Assembly: GCF_024708915.1 (NCBI RefSeq)
Contig: NZ_JANJXQ010000050.1
Coordinates: 1 to 64,000, forward strand
DNA: 64,000 bases
Reading direction: 5' to 3'
Origin: Thiobacillus sp.
GTDB lineage: Bacteria > Pseudomonadota > Gammaproteobacteria > Burkholderiales > Thiobacillaceae
Shown here: positions 9,745-19,083 of the stretch, one piece after another
Layout of the letters: each line of letters opens with the position of its first letter
Position numbering within the stretch: position 1 is the stretch's first letter
Notes under the pieces: model-generated
Database searches by the model: none
Seen by the model: the letters and a program-made list of their open reading frames with translations, nothing else
Told to the model about the DNA's origin: nothing
Program-made: the position numbers and the translations under genes

Positions 9745-11154
9745 GTGCATAGCGCCCCGCCTCTCCGCCCCCCTTCGATCGACCGCATCCTCAACTGGAG
9801 CGCCGTCGCCACGCTCATCACCGAATACGGCCGCGAACCGGTGCTCGCCGGCGCGCGCAGCGTGCTCGATTCGGCCCGCCAGGCCACACGCGATGGCGCA
9901 CGGGCCGACTATACCGAGCCCACCCTGACGGCCCATCTTGAGGCGCATCTGGCGCAGCGCAACGCGCCACGCCTGCAGCGGGTGTTCAACCTCAGCGGTA
10001 CCGTCCTGCATACCAACCTGGGCCGCGCAACACTGCCGGAAGAGGCGGTGGACGCCTTGATCATGGCGGCGCGCCATCCCTGCGCACTGGAATACGACCT
10101 CGAAAGCGGTGGCCGTGGCGACCGCGACGACGTGGTCGAGGGCGTGCTGTGCGAGCTCACCGGCGCCGAGGCCGCCACCGTAGTCAACAACAACGCCGCC
10201 GCAGTGTTCCTGCTCCTGAATACGCTGGCGATGCGGAAACAGGTGATCGTCTCGCGCGGCGAACTGGTGGAAATCGGCGGCGCCTTCCGCGTGCCCGACA
10301 TCATGAGCCGCGCCGGCGCCAGGCTGGTGGAGGTGGGCACCACCAACCGCACCCACCTGCGCGACTTCGAAGGCGCCATCGGCCCGCGCAGCGCCATGCT
10401 GATGAAGGTGCACACCAGCAATTATGCGATCCAGGGCTTTACCGCCAGCGTGCCGGAGGCGGAACTGGCGACGCTTGCCCACGCCAGCGGGCTGCCCTTC
10501 GTGGTCGACCTCGGCAGCGGCACGCTCGTCGACCTTGCCCGCTTCGGCCTGCCGCGCGAACCGACTCCGCAGGACTCGATCGCCGACGGCGCCGACCTCG
10601 TGAGCTTCAGTGGCGACAAACTGCTGGGCGGGCCGCAGGCAGGCATTCTGGTCGGCAGCCGCGAGCTGATTCGCCGCATCAAGAAAAATCCGCTCAAGCG
10701 CGCACTGCGCGTCGGCAAGCTCACCCTGGCTTCGCTGGAGGCGGTGCTGCGCCTCTACCGCGACCCCGACCGCCTGCCCGAACGGCTCACCGCGCTGCGT
10801 CTGCTGACACGGCCGCAGTCCGAGATCCGCGCGCAGGCCGAGCGCCTGCTGCCCGCACTGCAAGGTGCGCTCGCCGGCTGGCCGGTCGGCGTGACGGTCG
10901 AGCCCGCGCTGTCGCAGATCGGCAGCGGCTCGCTGCCGGTGGACCGCCTCGACAGCTGGGCGCTGGCGGTGAAGCCATCCACGCGCAGGACCGGCGTGCT
11001 GCACGACATCGAAGCCGTGCTGCGCGGCCTTCCGGTTCCCGTGATCGGGCGCATCGCCGACGGTGCGCTGCGGCTCGATCTGCGCTGTCTTGCTCCGGGC
11101 GACGAAGCCGACTTCGCCGCGCAATTCGCGCAGTTGATTCCAGACAGTCCCTGA
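9745..11154 (+). CDS. selA: L-seryl-tRNA(Sec) selenium transferase
   Basis: PLP enzyme that converts seryl-tRNA(Sec) to selenocysteyl-tRNA(Sec) with selenophosphate; 469 residues, the family length, normally a decamer. The PLP lysine is Lys292 in [14 protein letters not shown]. Other family signatures are [26 protein letters not shown] and [10 protein letters not shown]. The start used is GTG at 9745 with AAAGGG upstream. It sits between fdhE and the transglutaminase-like gene. selD, which supplies selenophosphate, is not in the window. Confidence 0.97.
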   Translation: MHSAPPLRPPSIDRILNWSAVATLITEYGREPVLAGARSVLDSARQATRDGARADYTEPTLTAHLEAHLAQRNAPRLQRVFNLSGTVLHTNLGRATLPEEAVDALIMAARHPCALEYDLESGGRGDRDDVVEGVLCELTGAEAATVVNNNAAAVFLLLNTLAMRKQVIVSRGELVEIGGAFRVPDIMSRAGARLVEVGTTNRTHLRDFEGAIGPRSAMLMKVHTSNYAIQGFTASVPEAELATLAHASGLPFVVDLGSGTLVDLARFGLPREPTPQDSIADGADLVSFSGDKLLGGPQAGILVGSRELIRRIKKNPLKRALRVGKLTLASLEAVLRLYRDPDRLPERLTALRLLTRPQSEIRAQAERLLPALQGALAGWPVGVTVEPALSQIGSGSLPVDRLDSWALAVKPSTRRTGVLHDIEAVLRGLPVPVIGRIADGALRLDLRCLAPGDEADFAAQFAQLIPDSP

Positions 11155-11169
11155 GAGAAGGAGAGCACC

Positions 11170-12267
11170 ATGCAACGACGCGAATTCCTTTGGTCCTCGG
11201 CGGCGCTTGCCGCGGGTGTCATGTGGCCAGCCCGGCGGGCGACCGCCGCGTTCACACCGTCCCCGGACAACGGCTGGCGCCTCTTCGAGGTCACCCACCG
11301 GGTCGAGGTGCTGCAGCCGGAAGGCACCACCCGTGTCTGGCTGCCGCTGCCTTCGGTTCAGGAGGAGGGCTGGATCCGCACCATGGGCAATCTGTGGCAG
11401 GGCAACGCACTGACGGCGCGCCTGCTGCGCAATCCGGAGTACGGCGCCGAGATGCTCTACGCCGAATGGGCGCCGGGCGAGAAGCCGGTGCTCGAGGTGA
11501 CCAGCCGTTTCGCCACGCGCGACCGCGCCATCGACCTCGAACGCGCCGCCCGGCCCGCGCCGCTGTCGCGCGCCGACCGTCAGCTCTATACCAAGGCAAC
11601 CAGGATGCTGCCTACCGACGGCATCGTCCGCGATACCGCACGCGAGATCACCCGCGGTGCCAGGACCGACGAGGCCAAGGCGCACGCCATCTACCAGTGG
11701 GTGGTCGACAACACCTTCCGCAATCCGAAGACGCGCGGCTGCGGGCTCGGCGACATCCGCTTCATGCTCGAATCGCGCGATCTCTCCGGCAAGTGCGCCG
11801 ACCTCAACGCACTCTATGTCGGACTCGCGCGCGCGGCCGGCCTGCCGGCGCGCGACGTCTACGGCATCCGCGTCGCCGATTCGCGCTTCGGCTACAAGAG
11901 TCTGGGCAAGAGCGGCGACATCAGCCGCGCGCAGCACTGCCGCGCCGAGGTCTGGCTCGGCCGCCACGGCTGGGTGCCGGTCGACCCCGCCGACGTGCGC
12001 AAGGTCGTGCTCGAGGAGTCGCCCGGAAATCTCGCGCTCGACGATCCGAAGGTGACAGACGTGCGGCGGCGCCTGTTCGGTTCCTGGGAAATGAACTGGC
12101 TCGCCTACAACACCGCACACGACCTGCCGTTGCCGGGCTCGCGCGACGTCACCGTGCCCTTCCTCATGTATCCGCAGGGCGAGACCGCCGCCGGCATGCT
12201 CGACAGCCTCGACGCGTCGGCCTTTACCTATCGCATCACCTCGAAGGAAATCACCGCATCCGTATGA
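11170..12267 (+). CDS. Transglutaminase-like cysteine peptidase-fold protein, exported
   Basis: A 365-residue protein with an N-terminal Tat-type signal ([16 protein letters not shown]) and a transglutaminase-like core. The catalytic Cys is Cys209 in [11 protein letters not shown], the His lies in the [11 protein letters not shown] region and the Asp in [10 protein letters not shown]. Such proteins are usually peptidase-fold enzymes of the periplasm; the substrate is unknown. AAGGAG precedes the ATG. It lies between selA and selB with a 15-base gap on one side and an ATGA overlap on the other, so it is embedded in the selenium operon, with no known role in selenocysteine synthesis. Confidence 0.85.
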   Translation: MQRREFLWSSAALAAGVMWPARRATAAFTPSPDNGWRLFEVTHRVEVLQPEGTTRVWLPLPSVQEEGWIRTMGNLWQGNALTARLLRNPEYGAEMLYAEWAPGEKPVLEVTSRFATRDRAIDLERAARPAPLSRADRQLYTKATRMLPTDGIVRDTAREITRGARTDEAKAHAIYQWVVDNTFRNPKTRGCGLGDIRFMLESRDLSGKCADLNALYVGLARAAGLPARDVYGIRVADSRFGYKSLGKSGDISRAQHCRAEVWLGRHGWVPVDPADVRKVVLEESPGNLALDDPKVTDVRRRLFGSWEMNWLAYNTAHDLPLPGSRDVTVPFLMYPQGETAAGMLDSLDASAFTYRITSKEITASV

Positions 12268-14168
12268 TCGTCGGAACCGCTGGCCACATCGACCACGGCA
12301 AGACCACGCTGGTGCATGCGCTCACTGGCGTAGACACCGATCGTCTCGCGGCGGAGAAAGCGCGCGGCATCAGCATCGAGCTCGGCTACGCCTACCAGCC
12401 GCTGGAAGCCGGCGGCGTGCTCGGCTTCGTCGACGTCCCCGGCCATGAGCGCTTCATCCACACCATGCTCGCCGGCGCCGCCGGCATCGACTTCGCGCTG
12501 CTAGTGGTGGCCGCCGACGACGGCGTGATGCCACAGACGCGCGAGCACCTCGCCATCCTCGATCTGCTCGGCATCGAGCGCGGCGCGGTGGCGCTGACCA
12601 AGGCCGACCGCGTCGATGCGGTCCGCATCGATGAGGTCGAGCACGACCTCGCACAGTTGCTCGCCGATACCGCGCTCGCCGGCAGCCCGCTGTTCCCGGT
12701 ATCCGCAGTGAGCGGGCAGGGGGTCGATGCCTTGCGCGAGCACCTGCATGCGGCGGCGCAGGCGATACAGCGTGCTGATGAAGCAGGCGGGTTTCGCCTC
12801 GCGGTCGACCGCAGCTTCAGCCTCAAGGGTACCGGCACCGTCGTCACCGGCACCGTGTTCGCCGGCCGCGTCGCGGTAGGCGACGAACTGATGGTGACGC
12901 CGTCGGGAATGCCGGTGCGGCTGCGCGGCCTGCACGTGATGAACCAGCCGGCGCAGGCGGGGCAGGCCGGCCAGCGCTGCGCGCTTAACCTGGGTGGCAT
13001 CGGCAAGGACGAGATCGCGCGCGGCGACTGGATCGTCGCGCCGGCTCTGCACGTGCCGACCGCGCGCTTCGACGTGCGGCTCAATCTCGCGCCGCAGGCG
13101 CTCGCGCCGCTCGCTCACTGGGCACCGGTCCACCTGCACCTCGGCGCGGCGCACGTCATGGCGCGCGTGGCGCTGCTCGAAGGCGAGAAGCTCGCGCCCG
13201 GGGAATCCCTACTGGCGCAGCTGGTCGCCGATCGCCCGCTCGGTGCGTTGAACGGAGATAGATTCATCGTGCGCGACGCCGAGGCGCGTCACACCCTCGG
13301 CGGCGGCACCGTGCTCGACCCCGACGCGCCGGCGCGCAAGCGCAAGACAGCGCTGCGCCTGGCCGAGCTCGCTGCGCTGGAAACCTCCGATATTCCGCAG
13401 CGCCTGGCACGTCTGCTCGACCTCGGCGGCGTGAACCTGAATACCTGTGGCGTGCACTGGAACCGCAGCGATCTCGTCGAGCATTTGCCGGACGACAGCA
13501 CGCATGTCAGCGCTGGCCGCGAGGACTGGGCGTTTTCCGGGGCGCACTGGGCGGGTCTCAAGGACAAGCTGCGCGCCGACCTGGCCGGTTTCCACGAGCG
13601 CTTTCCCGACGAGCTCGGCTCCGAGGCCGCGCGCGCGCGCCGCATGTTCTTTCCCAAGCTGGCCGCGCCGGTCTTCGCTGCGCTGACCGATGCCGTGCTC
13701 GCCGATGGCAGCGTGCGGCGCAGCGGCGCCTGGCTGCACCTGCCGACGCATTCCGTCGAATTGAGCCGCGAGGACGAGGCATTGTGGCAGCGTGTCCGAC
13801 CCTGGCTCGTCGAATCGCCGATCGACCCGCCCTGGATGCGGGATCTGGCGAAAAGGGCAGGGCGCGACGAGGCGTCGATGCGCCGCTTGTTGCAGAAGCT
13901 CGCGCGGCAGGGCAAGCTCTACCAGGTCGTGCGCGACCTGTTCTACCTGCCGGAGGCCGTTGCCGGATTGGCGGCGTGGGTGCAGGAACTGGAGCACGCC
14001 TGCGGCGAGACCCGTGCCGCGGAGTTTCGCGACAAAAGCGGCCTTGGCCGCAAGCGCGCGATTCAGGTACTCGAGTTCTTCGACCGCGTTGGCTACACGC
14101 GACGCGTGCGTGAAGCCCACCGGTTGCGCAACCCGGGGCTGTTCGGAGGTGATGCGCACAGGATTTGA
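12264..14168 (+). CDS. selB: Selenocysteine-specific elongation factor SelB
   Basis: GTPase of 634 residues that brings selenocysteyl-tRNA(Sec) to the ribosome at UGA codons marked by a SECIS hairpin. G1 GHIDHGKT is at residues 7-14, G3 DVPGHERF and G4 TKAD follow, then two beta-barrel domains, and the C-terminal half (about 370-634) forms the winged-helix repeats that bind the SECIS RNA, ending in a conserved segment ([14 protein letters not shown]). ATG at 12264 overlaps the transglutaminase-like stop. It is followed by tRNA-Sec. Confidence 0.97.
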   Translation: MIVGTAGHIDHGKTTLVHALTGVDTDRLAAEKARGISIELGYAYQPLEAGGVLGFVDVPGHERFIHTMLAGAAGIDFALLVVAADDGVMPQTREHLAILDLLGIERGAVALTKADRVDAVRIDEVEHDLAQLLADTALAGSPLFPVSAVSGQGVDALREHLHAAAQAIQRADEAGGFRLAVDRSFSLKGTGTVVTGTVFAGRVAVGDELMVTPSGMPVRLRGLHVMNQPAQAGQAGQRCALNLGGIGKDEIARGDWIVAPALHVPTARFDVRLNLAPQALAPLAHWAPVHLHLGAAHVMARVALLEGEKLAPGESLLAQLVADRPLGALNGDRFIVRDAEARHTLGGGTVLDPDAPARKRKTALRLAELAALETSDIPQRLARLLDLGGVNLNTCGVHWNRSDLVEHLPDDSTHVSAGREDWAFSGAHWAGLKDKLRADLAGFHERFPDELGSEAARARRMFFPKLAAPVFAALTDAVLADGSVRRSGAWLHLPTHSVELSREDEALWQRVRPWLVESPIDPPWMRDLAKRAGRDEASMRRLLQKLARQGKLYQVVRDLFYLPEAVAGLAAWVQELEHACGETRAAEFRDKSGLGRKRAIQVLEFFDRVGYTRRVREAHRLRNPGLFGGDAHRI

Positions 14169-14184
14169 AACAAAGGTTCCAAAC

Positions 14185-14280
14185 GGAAGGGATGCGTTCC
14201 TGGTGGTGCGGCCGGACTTCAAATCCGGTTGGGGGTGTCAGTCGCTCCCGGGTGGGTTCGACTCCCACTCCCTTCCGCCA
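14185..14280 (+). tRNA. selC: tRNA-Sec (anticodon TCA)
   Basis: A 96-base gene with encoded CCA. The 8-bp acceptor stem is GGAAGGGA / TCCCTTCC, the anticodon TCA is at 14219-14221 inside GGACTTCAAATCC, the T-arm has GGTTCGACTC, and there is a long variable arm. These features (extended acceptor stem, UCA anticodon) define bacterial selenocysteine tRNA. It starts 16 bases after selB, completing the local Sec machinery. Confidence 0.97.
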
Positions 14281-14360
14281 CTTTTCGTCGGCATGGCAAT
14301 CCGGCATGCCTGCTGACCCGTGCCCAGAGCGCAAGCCAGATTTTCCCGAGTTGAAGAGTG

Positions 14361-14471
14361 TCACCGACGGCGTGTCTCCAGCCAGGGCGGGCCGAGACAC
14401 GCCTGGTAGAAGCGGGCGGCGCGCTCGAGATCGGACGCGCCGAGGGTGACGAGACTGATGCGCGGCTCCAT
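14361..14471 (-). pseudogene. N-terminal remnant of a VOC (glyoxalase-like) family protein
   Basis: On the minus strand an ATG at 14471 opens a 36-codon frame reading MEPRISLVTLGASDLERAAR and then FYQACLGPPW before meeting TGA. The first 30 residues are the classic start of VOC-superfamily proteins (beta strand, then the DLERAxRFY helix), which are normally about 120-140 residues. The rest is missing: the next 80 bases lead straight to the 3' end of selC. It is best read as a truncated gene, possibly cut by an old rearrangement next to the tRNA. Confidence 0.7.
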
Positions 14472-14496
14472 GGCGTTCTCCCGGGCGAGCGTGCGG

Positions 14497-15111
14497 TCAG
14501 GCCAGCGGTTTCAGGAAATCAAGCATGTCGTCGAAAACCTGCTTCGAGTTCATGATGAAGGTGTGGGTAGAGGGCACCTTGACCGATTCCGCTTCGAAGC
14601 GGCCGGTGGCTTCGGACACGCCGAGAATGCAGTCGTTGGCTTCCATGCCGAACGGCAGCCAGGACGCGCGCGGGCAGCCGACGCCCGCATAGATCCGGGT
14701 CGGCATCGGCGGCATCGGCAATTGCAGCATGAACGATTCGAGCGCCAGCAGCTGGCCCATTTCGCCCGTCAGCAATCGATAGAGCCTGAAGCGGGAAAAA
14801 AACCTTGCAGCCCTGCAGGCAACCATCGGTGGCGCCAGGAAAAAGCAGGCGGATGGCGCCCGGTTTTCCAACTGGCCGAGCGCCGTCCGGATGATCACCG
14901 TCCCAAGGGAATGCCCGACCAGCGCGTAGTTCCCGGTGTCCACCCGGCGATCGATCAGTTTCACCAGGCGCGCGACCGCGCCCTGCAGGGTTTCAAATGC
15001 GGGAGCGTAGCCGAACAGCACCGGATTGTGCCCGGCCCGCCGTAATCGCCGGCGCAGCCGCACCATCGAGAGCGGGGTTCTGCCCATTCCATGAATCAAG
15101 ACCAGGTCCAT
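14497..15111 (-). CDS. Alpha/beta hydrolase
   Basis: A 204-residue alpha/beta hydrolase. Seen: the oxyanion-hole region VLIHGMGR at residues 4-11, and the nucleophile elbow GHSLG in YALVGHSLGTVIIR with Ser as nucleophile. The family includes esterases, lipases and acyl hydrolases; the substrate cannot be told. It lies directly upstream of the truncated VOC gene on the same strand. Confidence 0.8.
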   Translation of the reverse strand: MDLVLIHGMGRTPLSMVRLRRRLRRAGHNPVLFGYAPAFETLQGAVARLVKLIDRRVDTGNYALVGHSLGTVIIRTALGQLENRAPSACFFLAPPMVACRAARFFSRFRLYRLLTGEMGQLLALESFMLQLPMPPMPTRIYAGVGCPRASWLPFGMEANDCILGVSEATGRFEAESVKVPSTHTFIMNSKQVFDDMLDFLKPLA

Positions 15112-15303
15112 GCGTCCCGGAACAATGCTTTGCGGGTGGGCAGCGAAGCGGCGGCGCCAAGGCCGGCAGGGTAAACAGGATTTTTCATGGTCTGAGGCAC
15201 GGGCTGCGCGCCGCCGTTCTCGATCCGCAATTCGATATGCTTGAATGGTCCCATTGGCCGCTCAAGGTGCCGAGCGTTCCAGGCGCGGGGATGACGGATT
15301 GCG

Positions 15304-15657
15304 CTAGCGGCCACGCGCAAGAACGAAGGCTTTCAGGACCACTGCGTCGTTGAAGCGCTCTTCCTTCGCGCCGAACAGCAATGTCACCGGGCGCGTACCG
15401 GCCAACTCGACCAGCTGCGCCAGCGCCGCCGGCTGCTGGCGCAGTTCCTGCTGGTAGCGTTGCCTGAATTCGTCCCACTTTGCGGGGTCGTGATTGAACC
15501 ACTTGCGTAGCTCGGTGCTGGGCGCAAGCTCCTTCAGCCATAGATCGACGCGGGCCTTTTCGCGGCTGAGGCCGCGCGGCCACAAGCGGTCGACCAGAAT
15601 CCTCGCGCCGTCCTCCGGCGACGGGAGTGCGTAGACGCGCTTGACGCGAAGCTCCAT
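15304..15657 (-). CDS. DUF488 family protein
   Basis: A 117-residue protein of the DUF488 family. Family hallmarks seen: RVKRVYALPSPEDGARILVD, RLWPRGLSREKA, WLKELAPSTELRKWF and the C-terminal TLLFGAKEERFNDAVVL. The start ATG at 15657 (MELRVKR) fits the family; an in-frame ATG at 15690 would overlap the doxX-like gene. Biochemical role not established. Four bases separate it from the DoxX-like gene, suggesting an operon. Confidence 0.85.
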   Translation of the reverse strand: MELRVKRVYALPSPEDGARILVDRLWPRGLSREKARVDLWLKELAPSTELRKWFNHDPAKWDEFRQRYQQELRQQPAALAQLVELAGTRPVTLLFGAKEERFNDAVVLKAFVLARGR

Positions 15658-15661
15658 CCGG

Positions 15662-16051
15662 CTATCCGCGTTGCCCGCCGCGTTTCGCATCCACGCTGAA
15701 TGCGCCGGCGCCGTGGACGTAGAGCATCAGCAGCCCGCCTCCCATGGCAAGGTTTTTCATGAACATGATCGTCTGGGTCTGATCGCCGAAGTTGGTGTGG
15801 AAGAACAGGGCTGAAACAATACTGAATGCCGCCAGCGCAAGCGCGGCCCAGCGCGTGAGGAAACCCGCGATCAAGGCGAGACCGCCGCCGATTTCCAGGG
15901 CGATGACCAGCGGCAGCAGCATGCCGGGCACTCCCATGGCCTCCATATAGCCCTGCGTTCCGATGTAGCCGGAACCGAGTTTGCCCAGTCCGGAGATGAG
16001 GAAAATATGTGCGAGAAGAATCCGTGCGAGCAGCGTGATTGCATTGTTCAT
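15662..16051 (-). CDS. DoxX family membrane protein
   Basis: A 129-residue inner-membrane protein with four transmembrane helices. DoxX-family marks are LARILLAHIFLISGLGKL at the start and the GxxxxxGGxxLIAGFLTRWAA segment in helix two. Relatives include subunits of thiosulfate:quinone oxidoreductase in archaea and proteins of redox or stress response in bacteria; this short form has no assigned reaction. AGGAGG lies before the ATG (minus strand). Confidence 0.85.
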   Translation of the reverse strand: MNNAITLLARILLAHIFLISGLGKLGSGYIGTQGYMEAMGVPGMLLPLVIALEIGGGLALIAGFLTRWAALALAAFSIVSALFFHTNFGDQTQTIMFMKNLAMGGGLLMLYVHGAGAFSVDAKRGGQRG

Positions 16052-16214
16052 GAAACCTCCTTGGTTGAAAAAAGCGCCGCCCGATCGCCGGCCCCGGCGC
16101 GCCAGCCACCCAAGGGGCGGGCCAGTGTTCCAACCAATATAGTCGCTCCGCAGACAAGCAGGCGCCTGCGCAAATCGAACCGCGCCCCCAGCGGGGCTGT
16201 CGGTTCCGCAGCGG

Positions 16215-16535
16215 TCAGGCAGGCGTTGCCAGCTTCAATCCGACAATGCCGGCCACGATCAACGCAAGGCTGAAAATCCGCGCCGCGTTCACCGCTTCGC
16301 CCAGCAGCACGATGCCGAGCAGGGCCGTGCCGACGGCGCCTACGCCAACCCAGACGGCATACGCCGTGCCGACCGGCAGCGTACGCATCGCGATGCCGAG
16401 CAAGGCCAGGCTCACCACCATCGCTACCACGGTTCCAACGGTCGGCCAGAATCGCGTAAAGCCGTCGGTGTACTTCAGGCCGATCGCCCAGCCGATTTCG
16501 AACAGGCCTGCGACAAACAAAATCGCCCAGTTCAT
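16215..16535 (-). CDS. sugE: Guanidinium exporter of the SMR family (Gdx/SugE)
   Basis: A 106-residue, four-helix small multidrug resistance protein that works as a dual-topology dimer exchanging guanidinium for protons. Glu13 ([11 protein letters not shown]) is the essential proton/substrate carboxylate, and the third-helix motif [14 protein letters not shown] separates Gdx/SugE from multidrug EmrE-type members. ATG at 16535 follows AAGGAG. A guanidine-II riboswitch lies just upstream, which independently supports guanidinium as the substrate. Confidence 0.95.
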   Translation of the reverse strand: MNWAILFVAGLFEIGWAIGLKYTDGFTRFWPTVGTVVAMVVSLALLGIAMRTLPVGTAYAVWVGVGAVGTALLGIVLLGEAVNAARIFSLALIVAGIVGLKLATPA

Positions 16536-16544
16536 ACAATGAAT

Positions 16545-16600
16545 CTCCTTTGTACCGGGTCGTCCCAGGGTCGAAGCGCGTGTGCGGGGTCGTCCCCGCG
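16545..16600 (-). promoter_or_regulatory. Guanidine-II (mini-ykkC) riboswitch controlling sugE
   Basis: On the minus strand two hairpins with the tetraloop ACGA lie in tandem: GCGGGG-ACGA-CCCCGC (16599-16584) and GGG-ACGA-CCC with an outer CC/GG extension (16569-16555). They are about 15-20 bases apart, and the second is followed at once by AAGGAG (16550-16545) of sugE. Paired ACGR-loop hairpins next to a Shine-Dalgarno define the mini-ykkC class, which frees the ribosome site when guanidine binds. Confidence 0.92.
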
Positions 16601-16654
16601 GCGCGGAGGGTGTCGTGCCTGACGGCCGGCATTTGTGGCCGCCGCAGCCTGCGT

Positions 16655-17296
16655 TCAGGTCTGTCTGGGAGGCAGCATGCGGCGCAGCACGTCGTCGCGC
16701 TTGACGTAATGATGGTAAAGGGCGGCGCCGGCATGGAGCAGAATCAGAACCCAGACCAGATACGCGCCGGAATTCTTGTGCACGAAGTCGATCGGTTTTT
16801 CGAAGGTTTCCCAGGCCACGCCGAATGATTTGAAGAGCGCGGTGTCCTTGAAGCTCGGAATGTCGCCCAGCCACGGGAACTCGATCGCAACCCCGGTTCC
16901 CAGATAGCCGCTGATGGGCATGACGATCATGACCAGGTACAGCACGCCATGCATCGCGTGCGATGCGAGGTGCTCGAAACGGGTGCCGGGCGGGTCGTCC
17001 GGCTGGATGCTGCGGAAGAACCAGAACACGCGCGCCACGACCAGCGCGGCGACGGCAACGCCCGCGACCAGATGCGTTTGCAGGGCGATCCAGTTGGCGG
17101 GCGTTTCCGGCAGCGTGAACCAGTGCCGATAGTAGACCGCCACATAGCAGACCAGGAACAGCACGGCGATGCTCCAGTGCAAGGCCTGGGCGACCGAGCC
17201 GTAGCGCGCGCGGCTGTTCGCCCATGACGGCAATTGCCCGTTGTCTGTCTGTTCCGCACCTGCTGGCGCCATACTTGAAAGCGGCTTCTTCGCCAT
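16655..17296 (-). CDS. Cytochrome b561-type dihaem membrane protein
   Basis: A 213-residue inner-membrane cytochrome b. After a polar N-terminus come four helices with likely heme-ligand His residues in [35 protein letters not shown] and [15 protein letters not shown]. This is the YodB/CybB type, thought to oxidise quinol and in some bacteria to handle superoxide. ATG at 17296 follows GAGGTG; a TTG 18 bases upstream is possible but less likely. It precedes the guanidine riboswitch but is not part of that unit. Confidence 0.88.
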   Translation of the reverse strand: MAKKPLSSMAPAGAEQTDNGQLPSWANSRARYGSVAQALHWSIAVLFLVCYVAVYYRHWFTLPETPANWIALQTHLVAGVAVAALVVARVFWFFRSIQPDDPPGTRFEHLASHAMHGVLYLVMIVMPISGYLGTGVAIEFPWLGDIPSFKDTALFKSFGVAWETFEKPIDFVHKNSGAYLVWVLILLHAGAALYHHYVKRDDVLRRMLPPRQT

Positions 17297-17378
17297 GATC
17301 CGGTGACACCTCAAAAAAACCGTAGCGTTAGAGTATATCCAATTAGAAATCAGGTACGGGCGCGAGGGCGCTGCTGCG

Positions 17379-17439
17379 TTCTAACGCCTGATTCAAGCTG
17401 ACCCGCGAAGCGGATTCGGCTTGAATGAATGGTTAGCCG
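17379..17439 (-). repeat. Integron attC site 1 (distal end of array)
   Basis: An imperfect palindrome with integron recombination-site layout. Outer boxes are GTTAG/CTAAC (GTTAGAA in the R' position on the minus strand); inner arms TTCAAGC / GCTTGAA enclose a small CCGC-GAA-GCGG hairpin. It lies 41 bases past the stop of the arginase-like gene, the expected place of the attC that belongs to that cassette when the array reads leftward. Confidence 0.85.
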
Positions 17440-17480
17440 CCGAAGTGGAATGCTGAAACCATAATGGCATCTACATTAAA

Positions 17481-18371
17481 TCAGGCCCTGGCAGGCGTTC
17501 CGATCAGCGGCAGCTTCGCCAGCATGTTTTTCAGCGCCAGAGCATCCCAAGGGAGATGCTCGGCAATACCGAGGCCGACCACATCGGCGACCGCCGCTAC
17601 ATCGCCCAGCAACTGTACGACCTCATCCATCGCCAGTTTCCCTTGTGCAATGCCGTCAAACGCATTGGCGGGAATGTCCGGCTTGGCGAACAACAACGCA
17701 CGAAATAGCGACGGATCAAGGACGTCAAGGTCGAAATGGATGGCCAACCGACTGGCGCCTGTGGAGTTGAGCCAATCCAGCACCGGGCGACTACCGTGCT
17801 CTGCCAGTTCAAGAGGCGTAACGCTTCCAAGACCAAGCTGCCGGAGAGCGGCGGCCTCCCACTCGGTCGGATTATTCATGCCGACGTACAACACGTTCTG
17901 TGGCTTGATCGGACGTGCAACGGCTCGAACGAAGTCAGCATCCCCATGCCCCAACAGATTTCCAAGCACCATCGCATGGGCATGTTGGAACTCCCGTGGC
18001 GTCATGATATCCGGGTGAGCATCCACCCAGAGCACAGCAAGATCGCCGTCATAACGTTCATTCAGATAAGCGAAGGGGGCCAGGTCCACCAGGCAATCTC
18101 CGCCGAGGACTACCAGGCGATCCGGTTGATGCTTGTCGATAAGCCTGCGGGCATGGCGCAACTGCCCCAACAAGGCATTGCGCGCCACCACGCCATCTTC
18201 TATCGGCAGAGGCTCATCCGTTGGAAGCGGTACTGGCACTTCTTCTACAGGGCCAGTGGGCTCAGGCGCAAGCCATTCAAGAAGTTTGGAACCAAAGTGG
18301 TAAGGCGGATTATTGCCTCCTTGCCATTGTGGAAAGACAAGACGCAGCGTTTTGTCAGATGATGGTGCCAT
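17481..18371 (-). CDS. Arginase/agmatinase family hydrolase (integron cassette)
   Basis: A 296-residue ureohydrolase-fold protein. Binuclear Mn motifs are visible: GGDCLVDLAPF (a GGDH variant with Cys), WVDAHPD (DAHxD), and HFDLDVLDP (DxDxxDP). The family hydrolyses guanidino or formimino groups (arginine, agmatine, formiminoglutamate); the substrate is not evident, and the Cys in place of the first metal-binding His sets it apart from classical arginase. ATG at 18371 is 47 bases inside the attC junction upstream, the usual short leader of a cassette gene. An upstream in-frame start at 18404 is less likely. Confidence 0.85.
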   Translation of the reverse strand: MAPSSDKTLRLVFPQWQGGNNPPYHFGSKLLEWLAPEPTGPVEEVPVPLPTDEPLPIEDGVVARNALLGQLRHARRLIDKHQPDRLVVLGGDCLVDLAPFAYLNERYDGDLAVLWVDAHPDIMTPREFQHAHAMVLGNLLGHGDADFVRAVARPIKPQNVLYVGMNNPTEWEAAALRQLGLGSVTPLELAEHGSRPVLDWLNSTGASRLAIHFDLDVLDPSLFRALLFAKPDIPANAFDGIAQGKLAMDEVVQLLGDVAAVADVVGLGIAEHLPWDALALKNMLAKLPLIGTPARA

Positions 18372-18417
18372 GGAAAACTCCGGATGAGGACGAGGCTGCA
18401 GCACTCGTCGTTATGAG

Positions 18418-18489
18418 GGCTGACGTCGAAATTCAGGGGCGCGGAGCCGGCTTACCGGCGGAGCGTCCCTCTTGATCGTGATGTTAGGC
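18418..18489 (-). repeat. Integron attC site 2
   Basis: On the minus strand: R'' box GCCTAAC, an arm ATCAAGAGGG, a central CCGG-TAAG-CCGG-type hairpin, an arm CGCCCCTGAA, and R' box GTCAGCC. The TAA inside GCCTAAC is the stop codon of the preceding small gene (18484-18807). The R' box has GTC where GTT is canonical. Confidence 0.85.
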
Positions 18490-18807
18490 ATGCCCTCGCA
18501 CGCGGCGGTAAGCATAAATGGCGAGGGAAATGCCAGTCAGAAGCGGCCCCGAACCGAAGATGCCGCCCAGGCCGCAGAGATTGCCCATTTTTTCAGCCGA
18601 GCAGAACACTGCAATACCCAACGCCGCGCCGACGAACAATGCAACGATACCGATTGCGGCTGAAGTCAGAACGTAACGGCCGAGCCATCTCGCCTTATTG
18701 TCGCTTTGGCGTGTGAATCCGAATATCGCCAGGGCAATCGACACGATCAGGCCCAACAGCAAAACCACGGGTCCGATTTTGATCAGCTGATTGAATACGT
18801 CGGCCAC
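18484..18807 (-). CDS. Small membrane protein (integron cassette)
   Basis: A 107-residue protein of unknown family with three hydrophobic segments, about residues 9-30 (IGPVVLLLGLIVSIALAIFG), 46-68 and 83-100. Polar residues SDNKARWLGR between helices one and two suggest a short loop. Its stop codon lies inside the R'' box of attC site 2, as seen in many cassette genes. It is the third of three small membrane-protein genes between two attC sites. Confidence 0.65.
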   Translation of the reverse strand: MADVFNQLIKIGPVVLLLGLIVSIALAIFGFTRQSDNKARWLGRYVLTSAAIGIVALFVGAALGIAVFCSAEKMGNLCGLGGIFGSGPLLTGISLAIYAYRRVRGHA

Positions 18808-18831
18808 GGGCGGGCTCCTGGTCAGGACAGG

Positions 18832-19083
18832 TTAACGAAGCGGCAAAGGCGCAGCCTGCCCGGCGAGAAGCTGCAAGGCAAAAATCAGCAGCCATAGACC
18901 GCCAGTACCGTAAAGGACGAACATCACCCAGAACCTCACGGGCTGTTCGTTCATCCTGAACTCAAGCCTGCCCTTGAGTCCGTTTGGGCCGCAGGGAAGC
19001 CAGCCACCGCGCAATGCCCGATAGTCCATCCACAATAGTCCGGTGCCGAAAAACAGAAACAACAGCCCCTGAAAAATCGACAT
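18832..19083 (-). CDS. Small membrane protein (integron cassette)
   Basis: An 83-residue protein with two hydrophobic segments (residues about 3-20 and 51-73) separated by a polar loop GGWLPCGPNGLKGRLEF. No family recognised. Its start overlaps the stop of the next upstream gene by one base, consistent with translational coupling, and it ends 24 bases before the third small gene. Confidence 0.6.
   Translation of the reverse strand: MSIFQGLLFLFFGTGLLWMDYRALRGGWLPCGPNGLKGRLEFRMNEQPVRFWVMFVLYGTGGLWLLIFALQLLAGQAAPLPLR

Noticed and set aside
15096..15320. A 74-codon minus-strand frame between the DUF488 and hydrolase genes
   Set aside because: It starts with TTG, overlaps the hydrolase start and shows no family pattern.
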